Under the pieces are notes generated by a model. That model ran no database searches. It saw nothing but the letters and a program-made list of their open reading frames with translations, and was not told the DNA's origin. Positions 53,713 through 61,477 of a DNA stretch of 64,000 nt are shown one piece after another. The first letter of the stretch is position 1, and each line of letters begins with the position of its first letter. The position numbers and the translations under genes were made by a program. Origin of the DNA: Bacteroidetes bacterium 2013_40CM_41_45 (GTDB taxonomy: Bacteria; Bacteroidota; Bacteroidia; AKYH767-A; 2013-40CM-41-45); NCBI GenBank assembly GCA_002215675.1, contig NGFH01000009.1:299501-363500 (forward strand). Direction: 5' to 3'.

Positions 53713-53890
53713 GAGATCTTGTTTTTTTATTGTCAAGCATACAGCAAATATAACTTTAATTTTAATAAGCAATTTGTTCAGTTGATAAAAATTGCCAACG
53801 GAACCAAAATGGAAGCGAGCCCTTCAGACCGAGACGTAGAAAGAGCGGAGGTGACTGACTCTGTCAGTAGGCGGACAAGTCCAAAAAAAT

Positions 53891-54661
53891 TTAAAACCTG
53901 AGATGTTTTACTGTAAGCCCGTTATTAATTAATTCGTTCAGCGAATCAATTCCAATGCGCAAATGCGTTGAAAGAAAACGTGAGGTTACGCTTTTATCAC
54001 TTGCTTCAGTCTTCACTCCCTCGGGAATCATGGGCTGGTCTGAAACCAGCAGGAGAGCGCCACTCGGAATTTTGTTGGCAAAACCGGTAATGAAAATAGT
54101 CGCTGTCTCCATATCAATCCCCATGCATCGTATGCGCTGCAGGTATTCTTTGAAATCACTGTCATGTTCCCACACCCTGCGGTTGGTAGAATAAATTGTT
54201 CCGGTCCAGTAATCTTTTTTGTAATTGCGAATCGTTGTCGACACGGCCTTCTGCAACGAAAATGCCGGCAGCGCAGGAACCTCGGGAGGAAAATAATCAT
54301 TGGATGTTCCCTCGCCCCGAATGGCGGCAATGGGTAGAATCAGGTCTCCGAGCTTATTTTTCTTTTTCAGCCCGCCGCATTTTCCCAGGAACAAACATGC
54401 TTTGGGAGCGATAGCGGAAAGCAAATCCATAACTGTAGCTGCATTGGGGCTGCCCATTCCGAAATGAATGATAGTAATTCCTTTGGCTGTGGCATTGGGC
54501 ATGGGCTTGCCCTTGCCCTTTACTTTTACGCTATGCAGCGAGGCAAACATCTCCACATAATTCTGAAAGTTAGTAAGCAAAATATATTTCCCGAAACTTT
54601 CCAGGGGAGTCCCGGTGTAGCGGGGAAGCCAGTTATTTACGATTTCTTTTTTGGTGTTCAC
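53891..54661 (-). CDS. AMP nucleosidase
   Basis: The enzyme hydrolyses AMP to adenine and ribose-5-phosphate. The short Bacteroidota form is recognised by the start TKKEIVNNWLPRYTGTP, FGKYILLTNFQNYV, the nucleoside-phosphorylase-fold glycine segment LFLGKCGGLKKKNKLGDLI, and IDMETATIF with the active-site Glu. The frame opens at 54718, but those residues are encoded by hairpin DNA. The GTG at 54661 (VNTKKEIV) fits the family start and gives 256 residues. Divergent from the ABC-F gene. Confidence 0.93.
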   Translation of the reverse strand: MNTKKEIVNNWLPRYTGTPLESFGKYILLTNFQNYVEMFASLHSVKVKGKGKPMPNATAKGITIIHFGMGSPNAATVMDLLSAIAPKACLFLGKCGGLKKKNKLGDLILPIAAIRGEGTSNDYFPPEVPALPAFSLQKAVSTTIRNYKKDYWTGTIYSTNRRVWEHDSDFKEYLQRIRCMGIDMETATIFITGFANKIPSGALLLVSDQPMIPEGVKTEASDKSVTSRFLSTHLRIGIDSLNELINNGLTVKHLRF

Positions 54662-54674
54662 TGCGGGTTTTTGA

Positions 54675-54719
54675 ATCCTGACGCTTACGGTCAGGATGCT
54701 GACATTTATCGTCAGCATC
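54675..54719. repeat. Two tandem hairpins between AMP nucleosidase and ABC-F genes
   Basis: Stem ATCCTGAC/GTCAGGAT (7-base loop) is followed, sharing three bases, by stem GATGCTGAC/GTCAGCATC (7-base loop). The second also contains CTGAC/GTCAG. Related stem words recur at 58360-58385. Confidence 0.7.
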
Positions 54720-54720
54720 T

Positions 54721-54780
54721 GGCAAAGATGAAAATAATCATTGAATCTATAAACCTAACGCTACTTATTTCATCTTTGCC
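54721..54780. promoter_or_regulatory. Divergent promoter region with a 13-base inverted repeat
   Basis: GGCAAAGATGAAA (54721-54733) and TTTCATCTTTGCC (54768-54780) are perfect inverted copies 34 bases apart. Each contains CATCTTTG, one base off TAnnTTTG, facing outwards to the AMP nucleosidase gene and the ABC-F gene. The + strand box ends about 5 bases before the ABC-F ATG. Confidence 0.55.
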
Positions 54781-54782
54781 GA

Positions 54783-56690
54783 ATGTTATCGCTTAACAAA
54801 ATAAGTTTTGAATTCGGAGGAAGGTATCTATATGAAGATGCAAGCTGGCAAATTAACCCCGGTGATAAGGCGGGATTGATAGGAGCCAATGGAAGCGGTA
54901 AATCCACGCTGCTTCGGATTATCAATGGAGAATATTCAACTGAAAGCGGAAACATCACCAAGCTAAGAAATCTGTCCATCGGTTTTCTTAACCAGGATTT
55001 GCTTTCGTACGACAGCGAAAAAAATATTCTGGATGTCGCCCTGGAAGCATTTGAAAAACAACTGCGGCTTCACGAGGAAATTGAAAAGATTCTTTCACGG
55101 CTGGAGCATGAGCATAATGATGAACTCCTTCACCAGCTTCATGACAAACAGGTTTTGTATGAATCGTTGGATGGATATACTATTCAACATAAAGCCGAAG
55201 AACTTTTAGAGGGATTAGGATTCACCACTGCCGACCTAAGACGGCCGCTTAGTGAATTTTCGGGAGGATGGAGAATGCGTGTGATGCTTGCAAAGATTAT
55301 GCTGCAGCGTCCCGATGTTCTCATGCTCGATGAACCCACCAATCACCTTGATTTACCTTCCATTCAGTGGATTGAAAAATACCTGAGGGAATACACGGGA
55401 ACCATTATTCTTGTCTCGCACGACCGGTATTTTTTGGACCGTGTTGTGAATAAAATCGTAGAAATCGCCAACCGGAAGATTACCGTTTACCCGGGCAATT
55501 TTTCGTTCTATGAAAAAGAAAAAACGCTGCGCGATTCATTACAGCAATCGCGTTTCGAAAACCAACAGGATTATATTAAGTCGCAGGAAAAGCTCATTGA
55601 CCGCTTCCGGTACAAAGCATCCAAGGCGCGGTTTGCACAGTCGAGAATTAAAATGCTGGATAAGCTGGAGCGTGTTGAAGAAGTGGCTTCTTCGGGACCC
55701 GTCATCAATATCAAATTTGACATAGCTCAGCAGCCCGGAAAGGTTATTTCAAAAATTTATATACGTGAAAAAAGCTACGATACACTTCGCATTTTCGGAA
55801 GTACCGAAGCGCAGATTCACCGTGGAGATAAAATTGCATTGATTGGAGCAAACGGAAAAGGTAAGTCAACATTGCTGCGGATGCTTAACGGAACAGAACC
55901 TTTTGAAGGAAGAATTCAGGACGGTTATAACGTAACCAAATCCTTTTATGCGCAGCACCAGCTTGAAGCGCTGAACCTTGACAAAAATCTCATCGAAGAA
56001 TTGCAGGATTTTGCGCCCGAGGAAAAGACATCCAACCTGCGGGCGTTACTGGGCGCTTTTCTTTTTTCAGGTGATGATATCCAGAAAAAAATAAAAGTGC
56101 TTTCAGGAGGAGAAAAAGCACGTATGGCTTTAGCGAAACTTATTCTCAGCAAGGCGAATTTCCTGATCCTGGATGAACCAACGAATCATCTAGACTTTCA
56201 ATCAGTAAACATACTGATACAAGTGCTGCAGGAATTTAAAGGGACTTTTATTCTTGTTTCGCACGATAGGTTTTTCATTTCTAAAATAGCAAATAAGATA
56301 TGGTGGATTGAAGACCATGCGATGAAGGAATACCCAGGAACGTATGAAGAGTATGAATATTCAAAGCAACCACAAATGGTTGAAACAACACAGAAAAAAA
56401 CAATTCCCAAAGTTCAATTAAAGGAATCAAAGCCTGAAAAGAAACCTCATGCCGAAGAGCAGAAGAAAAAAAAGAAACTCACCGTTCAGTTTCAGAAGTT
56501 GGAGGAAAAAATCGCTGCTTTAAAATCTGAAAAAGAAAAATCAGAGACACAATTATCGCTACCCGAAATTTATAGTGACCAAAAGGCATTTCAGCAGGCG
56601 CTGTCGCAGTTCAATACAATTGAAAAAGAACTGAAGAAGACGACTGAAGAATGGGAAAAAATTTTTGAAGAGTTGGAAGGTGCAGACTAA
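54783..56690 (+). CDS. ABC-F family ATPase (Uup/EttA-like)
   Basis: The 635-residue protein has two ABC domains and no membrane segment. Domain 1: Walker A GANGSGKST (about 34-42), signature FSGGWRMRVMLAK, Walker B VLMLDEPTNHLD. Domain 2: Walker A GANGKGKST, signature LSGGEKARMALAK, Walker B FLILDEPTNHLD. The inter-domain linker (about 240-300) and a C-terminal Lys/Glu-rich coiled coil (about 545-635) are typical of translation-factor ABC-F proteins, some of which protect ribosomes from antibiotics. Its stop overlaps the next convergent gene by 4 bases. Confidence 0.95.
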   Translation: MLSLNKISFEFGGRYLYEDASWQINPGDKAGLIGANGSGKSTLLRIINGEYSTESGNITKLRNLSIGFLNQDLLSYDSEKNILDVALEAFEKQLRLHEEIEKILSRLEHEHNDELLHQLHDKQVLYESLDGYTIQHKAEELLEGLGFTTADLRRPLSEFSGGWRMRVMLAKIMLQRPDVLMLDEPTNHLDLPSIQWIEKYLREYTGTIILVSHDRYFLDRVVNKIVEIANRKITVYPGNFSFYEKEKTLRDSLQQSRFENQQDYIKSQEKLIDRFRYKASKARFAQSRIKMLDKLERVEEVASSGPVINIKFDIAQQPGKVISKIYIREKSYDTLRIFGSTEAQIHRGDKIALIGANGKGKSTLLRMLNGTEPFEGRIQDGYNVTKSFYAQHQLEALNLDKNLIEELQDFAPEEKTSNLRALLGAFLFSGDDIQKKIKVLSGGEKARMALAKLILSKANFLILDEPTNHLDFQSVNILIQVLQEFKGTFILVSHDRFFISKIANKIWWIEDHAMKEYPGTYEEYEYSKQPQMVETTQKKTIPKVQLKESKPEKKPHAEEQKKKKKLTVQFQKLEEKIAALKSEKEKSETQLSLPEIYSDQKAFQQALSQFNTIEKELKKTTEEWEKIFEELEGAD

Positions 56691-58273
56691 TACCCGCTCA
56701 CAAGCCGTAACGTCTTGGAAAAATTATCCTTGCTGATTCTGCAAAAGAAAGCAGACGAAGCATAGTCGCTCAGATTTACCGTAACCGTTTTTTTCTGTCC
56801 CGCATTAACATTCGAATTAAAGACAATGGCTATTAATTTTCCGCTGCTGTCAAACAATTCAAGTTTCACATTGCCTTTTGTCCGAACTGAAAATTCAAGA
56901 TTTATTTTTCCGTCAGAAGGATTCGGATATGCAATAAAATCTGAAATATCACTGCTCAGTTTTATTTCAGGCACCGACACCGTCATATCAATATAAACTG
57001 CAAATACTCTTGTGCTAGCTGTACTTGATTCAGGCGCTGTTGAACTGATGTTGCGTGCAGGACTGCTGATGCCGCTTATAATGTAACCCACCTTGGTAAC
57101 TCCACTCAGCGCATTCAGGTTAATGATGCGGCTGTGGTATGTGCTGATTGCCGGCAGCGGAATAAATAAAGCATTGGAACCATAGAAGCCCGGCATAGTG
57201 ATGGGCAAAAGATATTCGGTCATGGTGCCATCGGCAGCACGCGTAACCCTGCTAATCGTTTTTACAAACGGCACCAGCGTATCGAGCGTCTGCGCCTGGG
57301 TAGCGGAATCAATATAATACAAGCTCATACCTCCGAAGAAAATACTGTGCATCGTATTGTTCAGTGAATCATACACCGGCATCACCGCCGACTCGTAATT
57401 ATTAAGATTCTGAGTAAAGTTATTGTTGACAGTGAAAAGCATCGGCTTTATATCAACGCTGTTTACAAACGGTTCGGTGATGCCATAGCGAAACACTCCC
57501 GAGAAAGCAGTGAACCCGAATTGCCCGTCAGGAAAAATCTGCGGCACAAGATTATAATCTCTGCGATGAAAGTTTGCCGTATCAACAGATTGTTGAAAGT
57601 TGGTGATGGAAATATTGATACCGTCATCGTTAATCCGAAACGTGCGCACGGCATTGCTGTAGCGCTGGTCATTCAAATTATCCACCTGGTGATAAGAGCC
57701 GTTGAAGCGATGCCCGAAAACGAGGTAATATGTTGAATCCATTTTTTCAAGATGTGCGCCTGCAATGGCGAGGTTGGTGTCAGTGATTTGCCGGAAATAA
57801 GTATTAACGACTCCGCCGGCCATCACAGCATTCATCAAACCGTTCACATCAATGGCAGTCAGGGTAGGGAAGGTGATAAAATCATTGATGCTGGTTTTCC
57901 AACCGTACCCTCCAGCCATATAGAGTGTATTTCCATCCTGGTAATATTCCATATTGGTTGAAGTGATGGGTTCGCGGATACTGTCGGGTAAAGTTATTGT
58001 TGAAGCGGCCCAGTTTGTGTTTGCAACAGGGTCGACAACTGTAATCGTATCGTTGGCGTACATGGTTTCAAAAGCAAAAGGGGTGAGGAAACCATGCAGC
58101 CCGTTTTTTCGTCCGCCTATAAAAAGCCATTTGTCGTTGCTCTGTGCAAATGCAAACGAGTGAATGCCCGGCATAGCTGTAATGGGCTCATCAGCAATAG
58201 TTACTGCAAATGGCTGCTGTGCGCTGGCAAGAAGTGAAAAAGAAAGACAGAGTATTACGAGGAGAAATTTCAC
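56687..58273 (-). CDS. T9SS-secreted protein, unknown large domain
   Basis: The 528-residue protein has a signal peptide (MKFLLVILCLSFSLLASAQQ) and a large N-terminal domain with kelch- or propeller-like segments (YMAGGYGWKTSINDFITFP; IFFGGMSLYYIDS). A type A sorting domain follows (IAYPNPSDGKINLEF ... FSKTLRLVSGY). The end lacks the basic residues seen in the other cargo proteins. No enzyme motif was seen. It is convergent with the ABC-F gene (4-base overlap). Confidence 0.83.
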   Translation of the reverse strand: MKFLLVILCLSFSLLASAQQPFAVTIADEPITAMPGIHSFAFAQSNDKWLFIGGRKNGLHGFLTPFAFETMYANDTITVVDPVANTNWAASTITLPDSIREPITSTNMEYYQDGNTLYMAGGYGWKTSINDFITFPTLTAIDVNGLMNAVMAGGVVNTYFRQITDTNLAIAGAHLEKMDSTYYLVFGHRFNGSYHQVDNLNDQRYSNAVRTFRINDDGINISITNFQQSVDTANFHRRDYNLVPQIFPDGQFGFTAFSGVFRYGITEPFVNSVDIKPMLFTVNNNFTQNLNNYESAVMPVYDSLNNTMHSIFFGGMSLYYIDSATQAQTLDTLVPFVKTISRVTRAADGTMTEYLLPITMPGFYGSNALFIPLPAISTYHSRIINLNALSGVTKVGYIISGISSPARNISSTAPESSTASTRVFAVYIDMTVSVPEIKLSSDISDFIAYPNPSDGKINLEFSVRTKGNVKLELFDSSGKLIAIVFNSNVNAGQKKTVTVNLSDYASSAFFCRISKDNFSKTLRLVSGY

Positions 58274-58359
58274 TTTAATAAATGGAAATAATTATATGTT
58301 GTAAGTTATTGTCTGTGGTGTCAGGTCCTTCGACTTTGCACTTTCATTTGCTCGTTTTC

Positions 58360-58385
58360 ACTGTCAGGACGGAAGTCCTGACAGT
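58360..58385. repeat. Perfect 11-bp hairpin with GGAA loop
   Basis: Arms ACTGTCAGGAC and GTCCTGACAGT. The same CAGGA/TCCTG words occur in the hairpin at 54675-54697, suggesting a dispersed palindromic element. Confidence 0.65.
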
Positions 58386-58532
58386 ACAGCAAAGAAAGAC
58401 GGATTATTATGAGAAGAAATATTTCACCGCTGATATGCGTTGCAATATTTTTGGTTTGCAGAATGTTTGTTACTTGCATACAGTATCGTGACTTCCACAA
58501 CTCTTCTTTTTTAAATTGCATTTAATCTTAGT

Positions 58533-58542
58533 GTTATGCGCA
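58533..58542. repeat. Left copy of 10-base inverted repeat bracketing one gene
   Basis: GTTATGCGCA; perfect inverted partner at 59329-59338. Confidence 0.6.
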
Positions 58543-58603
58543 TCACCACTCTCCGCGCCACGAAGCGATACAGTTGCAAGTTCGCACGCACTTTGTTTAA
58601 ACT

Positions 58604-59212
58604 TTACATTGAGAAGTTAAGGTTTGTTGGTTCTGCATTTTGAATAGAAGGCGCTTTGTATTCATACTCTCCAACTTCCAACTTGTCTAATACTTTGTCT
58701 GAACTGCTTGCAACTTCTATTTTCAAATTGTCAAACCACATTTGTCCTGTTCCATTTAGCAGTCCACCAAATGCAATGTTCTTTGTATCCGAAGGAACAT
58801 CTAAAACGATTTCACATTTTGTCCAATCGCTATTTCCTCTCATATATCTGTTCTTCATATTCTCAAGAGAATATTTTGTTGGTTGGTCAATGCGTATCCA
58901 AAGTGCAGACCAACTTGTAACATCTTTCGTTTTAATATACCCTGAAAGTTTAATTTTCTTTCCAAGATACTTACTCGGATTAAAACTTTGCCCAAGAGAA
59001 GCAAAACCATCCATGCCTCCAATGTCTTCGGCAATTGATTTAATTGTTGCAGCATTGATTCCATTTTGTCCTGCGCCTTTGTCAATGCCTGCATCGTATT
59101 TTTCAGGAGCGTCACCTTTTTTCACCCAACCGTTGGGAACAGTGAATGATACAAGTGTTACTGTCATCGCAATGAGTAACACACTTACTAAAACTTTCAT
59201 AGTTGCTTTCAT
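58604..59212 (-). CDS. Secreted beta-sandwich (galactose-binding-like) protein in a cassette-like block
   Basis: The 202-residue product has a signal peptide or anchor (MKVLVSVLLIAMTVTLVSFTV from the second Met). A single beta-sandwich follows (KYLGKKIKLSGYIKTKDVTSW ... CEIVLDVPSDTKNIAFGG ... GTGQMWFDNLKIEV), similar in pattern to carbohydrate-binding or DUF-type galactose-binding domains sometimes appended to regulators. No catalytic motif was seen. The gene is bracketed by inverted repeats at 58533 and 59329. Its codon use looks more AT-rich than that of its neighbours, which could mean transfer, though this is only a by-eye impression. Confidence 0.7.
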   Translation of the reverse strand: MKATMKVLVSVLLIAMTVTLVSFTVPNGWVKKGDAPEKYDAGIDKGAGQNGINAATIKSIAEDIGGMDGFASLGQSFNPSKYLGKKIKLSGYIKTKDVTSWSALWIRIDQPTKYSLENMKNRYMRGNSDWTKCEIVLDVPSDTKNIAFGGLLNGTGQMWFDNLKIEVASSSDKVLDKLEVGEYEYKAPSIQNAEPTNLNFSM

Positions 59213-59328
59213 TGTAATTTATTTTTTGATTGTTGCTTACTCTATTCGGTTTTCAGCATCTCCGTTTATTTAGTTTTTCAAAGTTAATTTCTTGGACACA
59301 CTTTCAAGTTGGTAGCCCCCCAAACGGT

Positions 59329-59338
59329 TGCGCATAAC
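59329..59338. repeat. Right copy of 10-base inverted repeat
   Basis: TGCGCATAAC, the exact reverse complement of the copy at 58533-58542. Confidence 0.6.
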
Positions 59339-59371
59339 ATTTAAATATACGCAGTGAACCTACCAATACTC

Positions 59372-59392
59372 GCATATAACATATAACTTATA
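59372..59392. repeat. Short 7-base tandem array (3 units)
   Basis: GCATATA, ACATATA, ACTTATA, next to the cassette-like block's right edge. Confidence 0.55.
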
Positions 59393-59420
59393 ACGCCTGC
59401 CTGCCCTAAGCAGGAATAAT

Positions 59421-61340
59421 TTATTTCTGGACAATCACTTTAAACACTGAATGCGCCCGTTCCGTTTTCATAAATAAGAAATAAACTCCTTCAGAAGCGC
59501 CGGACAGATTTACAAGAATATTTTTCTTTCCTCTTTCCGCTTCAATATTTTTTTCATAAATAGTTCTACCTAATGCATCGGTTACAAGCATTGTAAATTT
59601 TGTATATCGGAAAAGAGCAAACTCAACATTAAACTCTGCATGATTGGGATTTGGATAAACAGAAACGTTGCCGAACTCATTTTCCCCGATGCCTGTACAT
59701 ACATCAACCGTTACATACTGCGTATCGGTAAGGATGCAGCCCGATGCATTATAATAACAATTTGAAATGGTATCAGCGAGAGTGTAAACGACTGCATGGA
59801 CACCTAAACCTGCTGCATTCGGGTCAAACATATTGCCGCTCATGCCCGGCCCGCTGAATATTCCGCCCGCAGGGATACCGGTTAATGCAACCGCCGGCGC
59901 TGTGTCACAATAAAGTGAATCGAGTCCGAGGATAGACGCATTGGTAAAAATATGAACGGTATTTGATGAAGCTGTACAATTGCCATTTGAAACTTGAACA
60001 TATATTGAGTCGCCATTGCTAAAGCTCGATAAGCCGTAAGACTGACCAGTCGATACAAGAGCAACATTATGATACCATTGATATGTAAGCCCCGTTCCGT
60101 AAATAGCATTAAACGTCATGGCGCTGCCGGTACAGTTAATAAGGGTGTCACGGGAATTTATGTAAGCTGTGGGAGCGCAACCCGTATCGTGTACACGGTA
60201 AATACGCCCGGATGCAACGCCTGCCAGGTAAAGTTCTCCGTAAATATCTTCTCCCCACGAGCTATAGTTACTGTTAATCTGCGTAGTTGCTTGTGAAAGT
60301 TGTGAAGTGGTCCATCCACCGCTGCCATTAGGAACGGTTGCCCATATTCTTCCCTGGCAATAGTCGGTGAACAAATACTTTCCAAAAAGCCCTCCTTCCT
60401 GTCCACCGCGATATACATACCCGCCGGTTATTGAACAACCAAGGGAATGCGGGTAAGCTGTTACAGGAAACACATAAGATGACGCCGGCAAACATCCCGT
60501 TGTATTGTAGGTGGAATCTCCCTCATAACATCTCCACCCGTAATCTTCTCCTCCCAAACTGCACCGTGATTGAAAATCGATTTCTTCATACGCATTCTGA
60601 CCTACATCTCCAATCCAGAAATCTCCTGTCATCCGGTCGAAACTGCAGCGCCACGGATTGCGCACACCATATGCCCATATTTCGTCACGGCCGGCAGTAG
60701 GTCCATAAAAAGGATTGGTGGGAGGACTGGAATAATAGGGAGGATTAGGATTGTTCACATCAATTCTGAGAATCTTGGCGAGCAGCGAATCAATGTCTTG
60801 CCCGTTGTTCTGAGGGTCACCGCCGCTGCCACCGTCTCCCATGCTAATGTACAGATACCCGTCAGGGCCAAACACCAGGTTGCCGCCATTATGATTTGTA
60901 AAGGGCTGGTAAATGGTCAGGAGAATCTGTTCACTGTTTGTTAAAGCTGTATCAGCAAAAGAACTTACCTGGTAGCGGGCAATTACCGTGTTGTTGCTTG
61001 TATTTGTATAATCAACATAAAAATAACCGTTGTTTGCATAGTCAGGATGAAAGGCAAGGCCGAGCAGCCCCCGCTCATCATTTACGGTTGTTACATTAGA
61101 AACCCTGCTGTATATATCAAGAAACGGAGTAGCATTCACGGCTCCGGTCAACCGGTTAACAATTTTTATTCTTCCTCTTTTTTCATTAATAAATAACCTG
61201 TTATCGCCGGGAACTTTAGTGTTTTGAATGCATGTAGGCATTAGCAATCCTGCGCACAACGTATCAATCCTGATGACCTGCGAAAAAGTTGTCTTAGATG
61301 CGATGAGTGAAACCAACAGAAGCGGAATAAGTTTTTTCAT
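59421..61340 (-). CDS. T9SS-secreted PQQ-dependent sugar dehydrogenase-like protein
   Basis: The 639-residue protein has a signal peptide (MKKLIPLLLVSLIASKTTFS). A soluble glucose/sorbosone dehydrogenase propeller follows (RGLLGLAFHPDYANNGYFYV, GPDGYLYISMGDGGSGGDP, GVRNPWRCSFDRMTGDFWIGDVGQ). An extension with Ig-like segments and a type A sorting domain (SVYPNPNHAEFNVE ... SVFKVIVQK) complete it. The family oxidises aldose sugars with PQQ in the periplasm or outside the cell. Catalytic His and Arg residues could not be checked without alignment. Confidence 0.9.
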   Translation of the reverse strand: MKKLIPLLLVSLIASKTTFSQVIRIDTLCAGLLMPTCIQNTKVPGDNRLFINEKRGRIKIVNRLTGAVNATPFLDIYSRVSNVTTVNDERGLLGLAFHPDYANNGYFYVDYTNTSNNTVIARYQVSSFADTALTNSEQILLTIYQPFTNHNGGNLVFGPDGYLYISMGDGGSGGDPQNNGQDIDSLLAKILRIDVNNPNPPYYSSPPTNPFYGPTAGRDEIWAYGVRNPWRCSFDRMTGDFWIGDVGQNAYEEIDFQSRCSLGGEDYGWRCYEGDSTYNTTGCLPASSYVFPVTAYPHSLGCSITGGYVYRGGQEGGLFGKYLFTDYCQGRIWATVPNGSGGWTTSQLSQATTQINSNYSSWGEDIYGELYLAGVASGRIYRVHDTGCAPTAYINSRDTLINCTGSAMTFNAIYGTGLTYQWYHNVALVSTGQSYGLSSFSNGDSIYVQVSNGNCTASSNTVHIFTNASILGLDSLYCDTAPAVALTGIPAGGIFSGPGMSGNMFDPNAAGLGVHAVVYTLADTISNCYYNASGCILTDTQYVTVDVCTGIGENEFGNVSVYPNPNHAEFNVEFALFRYTKFTMLVTDALGRTIYEKNIEAERGKKNILVNLSGASEGVYFLFMKTERAHSVFKVIVQK

Positions 61341-61477
61341 GAGATTCGTTTTGAGGTTTCAAAAGTAAGAAAAAGGGTGGTAGACGGGGAATAGGGAGAT
61401 ATATGCTCAAACTTTTATGTTGATAAATGTAATTTTCATACTGAATATTAAAATTGCGGCAGAAGATATTTGCAGAA

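Larger units (their letters stand above)
58274..58603. other. Intergenic region with a palindrome and a cassette-like boundary
   Basis: 330 bases without a gene. It contains an 11-bp perfect hairpin with a GGAA loop (58360-58385) and the left copy of a 10-base inverted repeat (58533-58542), followed by a GC-richer patch (58543-58592) unlike its surroundings. Confidence 0.5.
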
